Assembly (NCBI RefSeq): GCF_000002595.2
Contig: NC_057020.1
Location: forward strand, 1,902,567 to 1,966,566
Source of the DNA: Chlamydomonas reinhardtii
Lineage: Eukaryota > Chlorophyta > Chlorophyceae > Chlamydomonadales > Chlamydomonadaceae
Reading direction: 5' to 3'
DNA length: 64,000 nt
How positions within the stretch are numbered: position 1 is the first letter of the stretch; every line of letters begins with the position of its first letter. The translations under genes and the position numbers were made by a program. Below, piece after piece: positions 1 to 11,796 of this stretch. The notes under the pieces are model-generated. The model saw only the letters and a program-made list of their open reading frames with translations. It ran no database searches and had not been told where the DNA came from.

Positions 1-1381
1 CCTGTTACGGTTACGGAGTTAGATCTTCCCTGTGGTATCGTCTCCCTGTTACTGGCCCTGACTGGCCGAGGCTGGCCGCGCTGCTGGCCGCGTGTGGCGC
101 CATTGCCTATGCAGCGCGCCGCAGCCGCCGCTGCCAGTCACGTGTGGTACAACCGTTTTCCGTGAGTGAGTACCTTATCGGCGATCCCTTCGCAGGTTCA
201 GGGGTCAACCCCCTGACCATCACACCTGGTGACCTGGCGGAAAAGCTGGCCTTTGGTCGTTGTGAATTGTGTCCGCTTAGCAAGTTCGATGTCAATTCAG
301 CAGTGGGACTACCAGGTGATTTGCACACTCCTTAGCACAACGTCACCCAGGACAGCTCCAGAACATAAGGCCCAACATAAGGATGCGGATTACAATTGAA
401 GGGACAGCCCGACAAGCGGGGGCACGCCGTACCCACGCCGCGAAGGGCCATCTGCGACCCAGAGAAACAACACCCGCCCCCTGGTTGGCTGCCGACCTTC
501 ATAGTGTTACGCACATGAGTCGAAGCCAAGCCGAAGCCCGCCAAAGCCCCACCGCCACGTAACACCCCTCATCTCGTTTAGGTCTTGTGGCGGCAGCACC
601 AACGCACAACAAGGCGCGACAGGCCAGAGGTCTGCCGACATCCCCATCAAACGCAAGCACCACACATTTTCTCGTCGGCGTCACAGACGCGCAATGTCTT
701 GGCCCGGAGGCCCATGTCCGGAAACGTCGGTGCCGAGGCACCACAAAGGGAAACCGAGCCGGAAACTGACCAAACCACCAGTACACCACAACACCTCGCC
801 ACGGGCACACCGCCCTCCACCCGCCCCACCAGCGAACTAGACCGACCCACCAAACAGGCACGCGCGCGCCCGGAGGCGAACAGGCGCACCAGCCGCCCGG
901 GCGCCCGGGCAACAGCCGCCCGGGCACTCACATCCGACACCCGGGACCAGCGTCATCTGCTGCCTAACGGTCCCTGAACCGCCATGCTACGAACGGCACC
1001 CGCAACCTAACTATCTGCTGAGCCAGCAAGGCCGCCGGTGGAGACGACGGCGGGCCAGGCGGCACGAGGAGAGGCGCCGAGGAGCACCACGGAACATCGA
1101 AGCTTGCGCCGGGCCACGAGCGACCACCAGGGCCACCGTAACCTGCACACACTAAACCAAAAAGCGACCACAGAGCAGAACGAGCGCGGCCGGCCACCCA
1201 GACGCGGCCAGCCGCCACAGAACGCGCAATGCCGAAAACAGGGCGCGACGCACCCACCCAAGGCCGAAGCCATCCAAACCAAGTCGGAACCAAGTCGTAA
1301 AGCCTCACAGAGCCCGCAAAAGGCTACAAAAAGTTAGTAACGAAAGCCAAAGCCGCACACGAAAATGTTGTGCGCTTCCTC

Positions 1382-1419
1382 ACGAGCCGAGGCTCGTAAG
1401 GCTAGGGGCTGAGCCCTAG
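1382..1419. repeat. Two adjacent perfect hairpins
   Basis: ACGAGCC (1382-1388) pairs with GGCTCGT (1391-1397) across a two-base loop, and CTAGGG (1402-1407) pairs with CCCTAG (1414-1419) across a six-base loop. They may be the structured end of a non-autonomous element, but no family was recognised. Confidence 0.5.
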
Positions 1420-1810
1420 AGGTTTGTGTGTTATAAGTTGCGGGCCCACCATAACCCACGTTCTCCACGGCACTAAAAAGTAGGCGGCGGAAGCCAGATC
1501 CGTCGAAACGAGTGTCCCATGGTTCTGAATCCCTTTACTTCCAGGTTATTATGCTGCTTCCAACCCCTCCCGTCTCACACGCAAGTTTGGCTATATCACG
1601 CGATCCTCACAGGTTGCATTGGTTACAAGAGGGGACCTGCTGACGCAGTTCACGAGCCAGTGACGTGGAGAACGAACACCCTGCTTTGGACCTCACAGGC
1701 TTGCCAGTTTGTATCTGCAGCACATTACAGCAATTCTTGTATAACTTATGCATGTTTATGTGTCGTCTGGTCCTCGCACCTTGGTTGGGGGAGGGAGCGA
1801 AGCGGACGGT

Positions 1811-1872
1811 GGCAATGCGGTGGTCCGGGCAGGGGCGGTATGACGGGGGCAATGCGGTGGTCCGGGCAGGGG
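1811..1872. repeat. 25-base direct repeat, two identical copies
   Basis: The same 25 bases, beginning GGCAATGCGGTGG, occur at 1811-1835 and 1848-1872, separated by 12 bases. This is a simple local duplication in non-coding DNA. Confidence 0.75.
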
Positions 1873-2751
1873 AGGCGACGGGGGGGCCGGACTCGAGGCG
1901 AGGGCGTGTCACGGCTGGGTCAGTCGTCAGGTATCGCCACCTCCCATCAGTCGCCGGGAGCATATTGACCTTCTGCTACCCCGTCCCGCCGCTGCCGCGA
2001 TATGCCACTCAAACTCAAAGCATGCATGGTCCCTTCTGGTCCCTTGGTCATGGCGGCCTGGCTATAGCACGCCCCACGCCCCGATCAAGCTATCTATTGC
2101 CAAACTTGCAGATTGTTATGTCGGCTCCGAAGGCAACCTCCCTGGCAAACAGTGCGTGCGTTGCCCCTGCTAACTGCGGGAATTAGAGGACCTTACGCGG
2201 GCACTCAGGGGGCCGTTAGGCAGTTTGAGGAATGACCCGATTCGTCTTCGCAGTATACGTTATCCAATATACTGGTGACGACGCGCGCCAGTGATCGGCG
2301 ACGCAAACCACCTGTGTCACGCCGCTCACATCGTTCCCAAGACCTTCCATTATTGATGCAGAAGGATTGAATGTTGCAGGATTACATTGCGCATTTCTAC
2401 GTTTGTCGTCGAGACGCCAGGCAACCGATAAAGCTAAAGTGGCTTCAACAGCCCCGCAGCTCGATGATAGTGCTTGTCATTCACTGCACGACATTAAATG
2501 CAGCTTCCTAGACAAGCTGCCTTGAAAGAAGTTGCCAGAGTGCGCGAGTGGGTGGTTCGACGTCGAATTCAGACTTTGCTGGAATTCAGACTTGAGCGAT
2601 GCAGCATGGCATGACTGTAGTAGCTCTTAACTCTGACAACACAACTTCTTGCGTCAGGCGTGCGTTTTTCCAGCCGTCAGTCTGTGGGTCGCAGACTGGC
2701 GCGCAACTGCCACCGTTTCTTCGCGTACGGTCAGGGAAGTAGCGCGCGTGC

Positions 2752-2758
2752 TATTTAA
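2752..2758 (+). promoter_or_regulatory. Possible TATA-like box of the pherophorin gene
   Basis: TATTTAA lies about 385 bases upstream of the chosen pherophorin start codon. The position would allow a long 5' untranslated region. It is the only TATA-like string I noticed in that interval and is a weak match. Confidence 0.3.
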
Positions 2759-3137
2759 TGTCAGCCCGCTCAGCGCTTCAACACAAAGCGTGCTTCAAGC
2801 ATTTAGGCGGCTATAGACAGAGACATTCAGAGGCTCAAACACTGTGAGCCCAGCGTCCACACCGCCCGAGGTCTCCCGTTCCTCGGCTTTCCGCATTTAT
2901 TCCTCAACTCTTACCAGGGCCGCGCCTCTTCGGCTCCTCTAGTTAATAGCCGCCTGCAGCACTCTACGTAGCAGCGGGTGAGTCTCCTCGCGTTGTCGCC
3001 GATGCTCCTCGCCAAGGGTGTTGCGCTCCGCTCGGTCCCCCTAAAGTGTCGATTGCACCATGCCTCACCCAATGACAATGAATTTCAGGTACCCAAGTTA
3101 TTCTTGTCGCACCGCTGAGCTAAGTGCGGACCCCAAC

Positions 3138-5483
3138 ATGGGGCGACGCGCAACAACGCTGCTGCTGGCGCTCTTGTGCGCTGGCGTGGCGTCGACCTTT
3201 GCTGATCGGTAAGCCTATTGCTAATGCGTAGCATGCATCCTGTCGGCTGGGTCAGCAACCTGAAGCGGCAACCGCGACCAGGCGCGCAACCGACACGCCT
3301 TCGCCGGTCTGGCTACTGACGCCTGTTACTGATGCGACTTTCCTCCTCTGCTTCCTGCCTTTCGCCAACAACGCAGTGACCTCCTGCAATCTCCCGCTGA
3401 CAACCGCTTCCCGCCCTACGGCTGCGTGCGTGATGCCGATGCCTCGCGGTTCCGTTTGGACCCGCTCTACACCGTGTCCGGCCAAACCATCTGCTTCACC
3501 GCGCACGTGGTCCCCTGCAACAAGAAGGGCTCGCCCTGCTGTGACGCCAAGAAGGTCGACTTTTACAAGCTCGAGCTGGATGTCGTCCCCACCTGCAACC
3601 GCGCCATCACCAAGGTGACGGTGAACGGCCAGCGCGTGCTGGCCCCCACCTTCAACTTCTACGGCACTGACGACCAGAGCGCCATCTACAAGCTGACCGG
3701 CCTGAACCTGACGGTGGCCAACGCCGAGGGCGCCCAGATCTGCATGACCCTGGACAAGAACGGCCCCTGCCCCAACCTGGTCGACCTGTGCGACAACGTG
3801 TCCGTGCCGGGTTCGTGCCGCTACGCCATTGTCGAGTCGGGCACCTGCGACTGCTGCCCCGTGGGCGTGACCGGCCTCTTCCCGCCGCCCCCCAGCCCTC
3901 CGCCCCCGCCCCCGCCCAGCCCTCCCCCGCCCTCCCCTCCTCCTCCCTCTCCTCCCCCGCCGTCTCCCCGGCCTCCCCGCCCGCCGCCACCCTCTCCCCC
4001 TCCTCCCCCTCCCCCCTCTCCCCCTCCTCCCTCTCCCTCTCCCCCTCCCAGCCCCCGGCCTCCCCGCCCGCCCCCGCCCTCTCCCCCTCCTCCCCCTCCC
4101 CCCTCGCCTCCTCCCCCCTGCGTCACCTGCCTGGTCCAGACCATCATCCCTCCCAGCTATGGCCTCGACGGCCGCCCCCTGTTCACCTTCAACAAGACCA
4201 TTTGCGCCTCACAGGGTGAATACATTGTTGACGCCCTGAACGGCCAGGCGGACTTTGTTGGTGCCCGCATGCTGAGCCCCTGGGCCGTGCAGTCCTGCAC
4301 CGGCAAGTGGGACCCCAACACCAACACCTACCCCACGCTGCGTGTGTGCGGCACGTTCTTCTCTGTTGAGGACGCCAACCTGCTGCAGCCCTGGATCGAC
4401 GACGAGGCCCCCCTGGACGACTTCAACGCCCACCTTGTGGGTTACGAGGACTGCCCCGCCTTCATCCGCGGCTACGACCTCGTCATCCAGTTCGACCCCT
4501 TTGACGGCCCCTGCCTCACCGGCCGGTCGCAGAAGGCCTGTGCGCCCTCCTCGCCTCCCCCCAGCCCCGAGCCGCCCAGCCCCCGGCCCCCCTCGCCTCT
4601 TCCCCCCTCGCCCAAGCCCCCCAGCCCGGTGCCGCCCAGCCCGAAGCCCCCGAGTCCGGCGCCCCCCAGCCCCAAACCCCCCAGCCCTGCTCCTCCCTCG
4701 CCTCCTCCCCCTAGCCCCCCGCCCCCGTCCCCTCCTCCCCCTTCGCCCAAGCCCCCCAGCCCGGCTCCTCCCGGCCCGAAGCCGCCGAGCCCGGCGCCCC
4801 CCAGCCCCAAGCCCCCCAGCCCTCCTCCTCCCTCTCCCCCTCCCCCCAGCCCCCCTCCTTCCTCTCCCCCTCCACCCAACCCCCGCCCTCCTAGCCCGGC
4901 GCCCCCCAGCCCTCGCCCGCCCAGCCCTTCGCCTCCCTCTCCCCGGCCTCCCAGCCCGCCTCCCCCCTCGCCCGAGCCTCCCAGCCCCGAGCCGCCCGTG
5001 CAACCCCTCACCCCCGCCGTCCGCCGCCCGCCTCCGCCCAGCGCCCAACCCTTCCCCTTCTGCAAGTGCAACCGCACGCTGGGCACCGTTCCCTTCGTGT
5101 TCGACCCCGTGCCGGTCCTCACGCGCAACGGTGCCAACCGCGTCATCTGCCTGACGCTGCGCACCAAGCCCTGCGTCGACCCCAGCTCGCCCTGCTGCAC
5201 CCAGCCCATGGCCAAGATTGAGTGGTGGACCAAGGACGCCTGCCGCGGCTCCGTCAAGCAGGTGACCCTGGATGGGACCAAGGTGGACCAGCAGTGGTCC
5301 AAGGGCACCTTCAAGATCCCCGGCCTGAACATGCCAGCCAGCGCCGTGCCCGACGCCGGCCGCGAGGTGTGCATCGAGCTGGACGCCAAGGGCACCTGTC
5401 CCTCGCTCAACACCTTCTGCGCCCGCGCCGCCACCACCGGCAGCTGCTACTATGTCGCCTTCAACCAAGCCAAGAGCTGGTGA
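3138..5483 (+). CDS. Pherophorin, hydroxyproline-rich extracellular matrix protein
   Basis: Two exons, 3138-3208 and 3377-5483 (intron GTAAG..GCAG), give 725 residues. Residues 1-23 form a signal peptide ([16 protein letters not shown]...), so the product should be secreted to the cell wall or matrix. A Cys-rich pherophorin domain (about 30-190, with FRLDPLY, ICFT and CC motifs) is followed by a Pro-Ser shaft (193-271), a second Cys-containing globular region (272-412), a longer PPSP shaft (about 415-565), and a C-terminal pherophorin domain (583-725, starting FPFCKC, with SPCC and KIEWW). The shafts are expected to be hydroxylated and arabinosylated. An upstream in-frame ATG at 3060 would bury the signal peptide, so 3138 is preferred. 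Two flanking pherophorin domains with a middle globular domain resemble gamete-induced or other volvocine wall proteins; the exact member is not assignable. Confidence 0.93.
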
Positions 5484-5825
5484 GAGCTTTGCATGTCGCG
5501 GTTGAATGTCGCAGTATCAGTTTGCCCATAGATGCGCTGCGTTTGGTGTGATCGGCTGATCGCTTATCAACAGAGCTGTCAGCAGCAGCGTAAGGCTGTT
5601 TCATTTGTTGGCACGGCACGGCACTAACCCAAGCCTTTCCCCTTTACCCGGCCCCCAACAGCTGCCCCGTGGATACCTTCGGCATCCCTACTGGCGCCAG
5701 GCACTAAGCTCGCTCGGCACACGCTTACATCACTCAAGTGAGCGGCCAACTCGGCCGCGCTGGATGATGGACTCCATTCTTTGGTCATCGCTTCATACCG
5801 CATAGTAGATAGGTGCATTTATGAC

Positions 5826-5830
5826 TGTAA
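5826..5830 (+). terminator. TGTAA polyadenylation signal of the pherophorin gene
   Basis: TGTAA is the usual volvocine polyadenylation signal. It lies 343 bases after the pherophorin stop codon and is the first one on this strand after that stop. Confidence 0.6.
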
Positions 5831-5839
5831 ATGCCCGGA

Positions 5840-7250
5840 GCTGGTTTCATGCTACGCTTGAGGCGCCGCGGTGGTGCCATATGGCAGCTGTTGGGAGTGT
5901 TTGTGAGTGCAATAAAGCGTTTGGGTTGTGGAGTGGTGGGTGTTTTGTGTCAGGTGAAATCCATTGATTTGTAGACAGGGCGGTAATACATATTATTCTG
6001 CTTAGGCGGGGTAACAAGCCAGCCCCAGTAGCTTAGCGGATGGCAGGGCGTTGCTGCTGTGTGCGCGTGCGCTTCATTTGGCTGAACTTGGTGTAGCGCG
6101 GGATGCGACTTAAGAGCAAGACCACTTCGTTAGGGATTGGATTGTAGGCGCGGGCAATTATGACGGCAAGCCGTTTCACAGACTATGACTTTATGACCTG
6201 CATGACCTTGACACTTTGATACTACTGACACGGCACGCCGTCGAGTTGGTGGTGGTAGCTTGGTAGCGATACGAGTTGATTTGTGTTCCTTCTTTTGTTG
6301 ATCGAGCGCGACAAGAGCGCTTCTCCCTTACCAGTAGGGGCCATCCCCTCAAGAAAGCGGCCGAGCAAGGGCTGCATGTAAAACAAGATGGGTTGATGCT
6401 TCATTCCTTCGCCCCCTTTGGATGGGTTGTTGCAGCAGGGTCAAACGCGCGGGTGCAACGTGTTGAAGGCACGGGGCCAAGCAGCGGGAGAAGGTAGGGG
6501 GGAGGGGAGCGGTCAGGAGGGGGGAACCATCGATCGACAAGGGGAAACGGCGCAGCGGCAGGTGCGACACCGCAGAGCAGGTAAGTTCGGACCATCCAAG
6601 CCCAGCCAAGGTTTGCAGGACAGACACACGCGCGCCCTCTCCATGCTAGTGGAGCTCCTGACGTACGTACGTGCTGCTATGCTGTAGACTGTACGTACCT
6701 GCTTGAGGCACCCAGGCAGTAGTTGCCTGCGTGTTGCCGCTGCCTCGAGCTGGCGGCGGCGGACGGGCGACGGGCTGTGGCTGCTGGCACACCAACAGCC
6801 GCCACGTCGTCCATGCATCCTGGGAGCGAGTGATGAGCGACGACGACCCATCCCATTGTCTGTGACGTGCCCCGCGCCTGAAGGAACGAGGGCTTAAGTC
6901 AAGTAAGTAACATGATACTGCTCTTTGACTTAGCGCCCATTCCTCAATTTGTTTTTTCGCCGGCTTGCACCATACGTTCACCGCCGGCAGCCGTGAAGCC
7001 ACGGCCCCGCACGACCGCTTCCCACGCGCACTCTGTCACCACGACTCAGCCCCAACTCACCCACCGGCGCCCGCATTCCCGCCGCTTCGCCCCCACGTGT
7101 CTCGTTTACACCTGCTGCTGTCGTAGCCTTTCATTTGCGTGCCTTGCCATGGGAGAGCGGGTCTGAGCTTCGGGGGCTATCGTGACGGTGGCAGGTGGGA
7201 CCCAGCGTCAGACCCAGATACGATACAACATACTCGCGAAGCACTGCTGC
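5840..7250. other. Intergenic region between pherophorin and GT49 genes
   Basis: No gene is supported. Short frames between 6200 and 7170 overlap on both strands and lack recognisable domains. The right part, from about 6900, presumably contains the promoter and 5' untranslated region of the glycosyltransferase gene, but I see no clear TATA box. Confidence 0.5.
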
Positions 7251-7257
7251 TCAAGCC

Positions 7258-10200
7258 ATGGCGGCTGTAGCAGGCTGTAATTGCGCGCCTGCTGCTGACG
7301 CCAGCCTTGGCTGTGGCGGCACTACTGCGGCTGGTGGTGGTGGTGAAGGCTGCTGGTCGCAGCTCCCGCCGCGACGACCAGCCGGCGGCCCTGCCGGGCA
7401 CCAGCATGACGGCAGCCAGCAGCAGCAGCAGCAGCAGCAGCAGCCAGCAGGCGGTCCCATGTGCTGCAGTGGCGGCGGCGTGCTATGCGAGGCCGCGGTA
7501 CGGCAGCAGCAGCAGACGGCGGGGCCGAGTTGTGCTCCAGGGGTTGATGGTGGCGGCGTAGGCAGCGGCCGCACTCATATGGGCATGGATGGTGGGTGCA
7601 GCGGCGGCGGGCACTGGCAGAGCCTAAACGGCGGCTGTGCGGGCCACCACCCATGGCTCAGTGGCATTCAGCAGACGTGGCTGCCGTCCATAGGCGGCCC
7701 ACATGGCCGCCTGCTGCCGCTGTCACCAGCAGGGGCTGCTACCGCTGGGCTTGGGCTGCAGCACCAGCAGCGGCACCAGCAGCAGCACCAGCCTCCGCTA
7801 GCCTGTGCAGCGGGGCATCCACCGCACCCCCGGCATCAGCAGAAGCCAGCTGCGCCAACAGCACCGCCGCCGGCTGCGGAAGCAGGGGCGCCGGCACCAA
7901 CACAGCCGCCACCGCCTCTGCCCGCTGCTGCAGCACAACCGCCTCCCGCTAAGGTGCGGCAGGGGCACCAGCGGGTGCGGTCTCAGCAATGGCAAGTCGG
8001 GTGCACGCGTGGGCCAGCAGCAGGGGGGCAAGGGCGCATCCACGCCGCCCAAGTCACCTCGCAACGCAGCGGCTGTAGCAAGTGGCTGCTGGGCGGCACG
8101 TGCGGCGGCAGCAGCAGGCCCCACGCGCCACGCTCTCTGCTACAGCAGCTGCGCCTGCTGCTGGTTTCGTTGGTGCTGGCGGCAGCACTTGCGCTGTTCA
8201 GCATTGTTTCCATGACAGCTACAGCCGGCGGCGGCGGTACACCCACAGCTACTGCTACAGCGCTCGCGCAACCACACATGGGACCACGAGTGCAGCCGCG
8301 CCGGCAGCTGCAAGCCACTGCTGGCGACCCACAGCAGCAGACCGCACACATAGCCGAGCCCTCATCGGTGGCTGCCACCGCACAGCAGCAGCAACAGCAG
8401 CCGCAGCGCGAACCTCTTGGAGGCTTCAGCAGTCAGTTAGACCCCTTGGGGAGCACCACCTTGGTCAGCGGCAGCAGCGGTAGTGGCAGCAGCGGCAGCA
8501 TTTTCAAAAGCAGTGTCAGTACCAAGTGCGTTGGCGGTCGGCAGCAGGGGCCGGCCGGCACGTTGCTCGGCGGCAGTAGCGGCGGCAGTAGCAACGGCGG
8601 CAGTAGTAGCAGCAGCGGCAGTGGTGTGACGGCGCCACTGCAGCAGTGCCTCAACAACCGCTATGGCCACTTGGTGGCGGGCTGGGAGGACGTGGGCACG
8701 GCGCGCCCGACTGCCAAAGTGCTGGGTGAGTGCTGGGTGGGCTTGCTTACTTGCTTCATGGTTTGCTGGATGGGGTTGCACGCGTGCTCCAAAACAGGTG
8801 CCTCGCAGGTGCCGCAGTCTACGAATAAGGATTGAGCGCGTGTTGCGGTTGCGGTTGCGGTTGCGGTTGGCGCGGACGGTCGTGTGGCTTGCGTTGCTTG
8901 CTGCAGGCGCGTGGTCATCCTGCCGGCGGTCCTCCATTCCGCTGACCGTCGCCACACAGCTGTCTGCCAACCGCCTGCAGCAGCTCCGAGCCATGTGAGC
9001 AGTGCGGGGGGCTGGCGGTACGTACGGCAGTGCGGGGGGCTGGCGGTACGTACGGCAGTGCGGGGGGCTGGCGGTATGTACGGCAGTGCGGGGGGCTGGC
9101 GGTATGTACGGCAGTGCGGGGGGCTGGCGGTATGTACGACAGTGTGGGGGGCTGGCGGTATGTACGACAGTGCGGGGGGCTGGCGGTATGTACGGCAGTG
9201 CGGGGGGCTGGAGGTATGTACGACAGTGTGGGGGGCTGGCGGTACGTACGGCAGTGCGCTCGGGCTCATGAATGGGATGCACAGGAGTGTGCTGGTGCGT
9301 CCTGTCTGTGTGAGGGGCGACAGGTAGGAGTGTCCGCGGCACACACGGTACTCCCCCAATCGCTTCATGTGCTTGCCCTGTCCAGCGCCTTGCTACCACG
9401 TGCATGCATAGCGCACGTAGCCCCCACGTCGCGACGTGCGCCTCCATCCCTCCCCCGCCCGCCGCCTCTCCTCGCCTGCCCGCCCCGGCAGGTGCCGCGC
9501 CTGGCACGGCCCCCTCAGTGCAGTGGTCTACTACCCCCTGGAGCTGCACGACAGCGGCAGCGGCAATAGCAGTAGCAGCAGTAGCGACAACAGTGGCAGT
9601 AGCAGCGGCAGTGGCAGTGAGCAGCATGGGGCTGCTGCCACTGAGGGTGCGGTGGGCCTGGCAGCAGCAGCAGCAGCGGCAGGCAGCGCGGCAGCAGGGG
9701 AGGCAGGGGCAGCAGGGGCAGCAGGGGCGGCCGAGACCGGCGGCACATTGCGGGCAGGGCGGTGGCGGGCGGTGCTGCAACAAGCGGAGGATGAGGCCGT
9801 TGGGGGCGGCGGTAGTGAGCTTGAAGTCGGCGACGGGGAGGGCGACGGTGCTGACAGCGGTGGCAGCGACGCGGACGGCAGTTCAATGTGGGCTGCTGGC
9901 GGCGGCGGCTCTGCCGCCATCGCCTCTGCTTCTGGAGCCGCCGCCGGCGGCGCTGCAGGGGAGCGGCGGCGGCCGCGTGTGCAGCTGAGCGTGGCGCAGC
10001 TGGGGCGGCTGCGGGAGGTGGTGGAGGGCGTGCGGGGCTTCTGGAGCGAGATGGAGGCGCGCAGGTGCGACTGTGCCGCCTTGGGATGGGGGGGGGATTG
10101 CGGCGGTGGCGGTGGTGGTGGTGGGTTATGTGTGTGGGATGTGGGATGTGGGATGGGAGGGTGGGGGGATGCATCCCAACCGAGCTGGGTGGCCACGAGG

Positions 10201-11751
10201 CGTGGGTGAGCTGGCGGTGGCGATGGTGGCGGTGGTTGACATGAGTTTGCCATTTCCAGCAGTAATACGACTAGAAGGTGTCACTCCGCCCAAGCCCCCG
10301 TGCACACATGCACAGGTGGTGCAGCCTGGATGTGCTGCTGGTGTACGAGGCCTGGTCCGACCCGCGGGCCGCCCGGGCGCTGTACCCAGTCAACATGCTG
10401 AGGAACTGGGCCCGGCTGCAGGTGGGCACGTGTGTGCGTGTGTGTGGGGGGGGGCGTGTGTGAGGGGGGGGGCGTGCATCTGTGTGTGTGTGGGGGGGCG
10501 CGCGCTCGTGTGTCCTGGTGTATGGAGCACGTGTGCGACTGTGCCGACCATGTGCCCGCCTGCCCGTCCGCCCGCGTCCCCGACAACGTCCCTGCCCCCG
10601 CCCCGCCTGCCCCCTTAGGCGCGCACGCCTCTGGTGGCGGCCCTGGATGTGGACATGCTGCCCAGCCGGCAGCTGCTGGAGGCCGTGAGGGAGCCGGACA
10701 CAGCCAGGTGGGGGGGGGGGGGGTTGTAAATTCCAGACCAACTAAACCAACTAAACCAAACCAAGCTGAAACGAGCGGAGCACAGGTAGAGGCGTTAGTT
10801 GCAAGTGATAATACGTATGGGATGTGGGCCGAGGCGTCGTGGAGCAGCAGGGCGAGCGGCGCCGGCGAGAAATGTCGCCACCCGGGCTCGGTGGCACGCA
10901 CAACAGCACAGGGGGAGAGAGGGGGAAAGGGAAGGGACGGCGGGGAGGAGGGGTGGGGAGGTTGTGGAGGGGGGGGATGGGGAGGAAGGAGGGGGGGGGG
11001 ATGGGGAGGAAGGAGGGGAGGGGAGGGAGGAAGGTGAGGGAGGGCGGGGAGGGGAGGAAGGGCAGGAAGGCAGGTAGGGGAGGGACGGAGGGGAGCGACG
11101 AAGGGAGGGAGGGAAGGGAGGGAGGTTAGGGAGGGTGGGGTTCATGCATCGGGCGACAGCAGATGACAACCCGCCGGCACGTGAGCTCCCAGCTGCGGTG
11201 GATGATGGATAAAGCAAAGCGGGGCCGGCATCAACCTGTGCGACGCAGGCAGTACATTGAGGCGTGCGGTCCTCCTGCCAACACCACCGCTGGTGCTGAC
11301 ACGGGTAGCAGCAGCAACGCCATCGGCAGCAGTAGCAGAAGGCGCAGTTCAGTTTTCATCCTTCCGGCCTTCCAGACAGCCAACGAGACGGCCGCCGCCG
11401 CCAACATCCGCATTGCTGACCGCATCGCCAATATGACCAAGAGCCAGCTGGAGGTAGGGTGGGGACTGTGAGGCACGTGTGTGCGTTTGTGCGTGTCTTT
11501 TGAGCTACGATCCGAATGAGTGAGTGCGCGCCCCTTAGCCCGCATTCCCAAATACTGCGCCGCCGCCCCACCCCTCTTTCTCTACCACCACCCACCACAT
11601 TATTACTTGCACTGCGCGCATATCTCACACACCACACGCGAACACCCCCAGGTGGCGGTGCAGGTGGAGGCGGCGCTGCCCTTCCATGTGGCGCACTTCC
11701 CCGCCGGTCACTCCGCCACAAACTTCAGCCGCTGGTTCCGGGTGCGTGTGC

Positions 11752-11796
<45 letters not shown>

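Larger units (their letters stand above)
1..2700. other. Gene-poor, repeat-like left flank
   Basis: I find no convincing gene here. Open frames between 500 and 1340 occur on both strands at once and reflect GC-rich composition rather than coding. The stretch holds two adjacent perfect hairpins at 1382-1419 and an identical 25-base direct repeat at 1811-1835 and 1848-1872. From about 2200 the base composition becomes more balanced and looks like ordinary intergenic DNA leading into the pherophorin promoter. Confidence 0.5.

Noticed and set aside
3060-3137. Upstream in-frame ATG for the pherophorin
   Set aside because: It would add 26 residues before the signal peptide; 3138 gives a normal secreted N-terminus.
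4209-5468. 419-codon minus-strand open frame opposite the pherophorin
   Set aside because: It is the complement of the proline-rich shaft (Gly/Arg/Ala repeats) and has no independent features.
6022-6055. tRNA-like A-box (AGTAGCTTAGCGGATGGCAG)
   Set aside because: No matching B-box, anticodon arm or acceptor stem follows at tRNA spacing.
8437-9783. 448-codon minus-strand open frame and several plus-strand frames over the minisatellite
   Set aside because: The 28-base array has no stops and is open in several frames on both strands; the GT49 exons explain the true coding parts.
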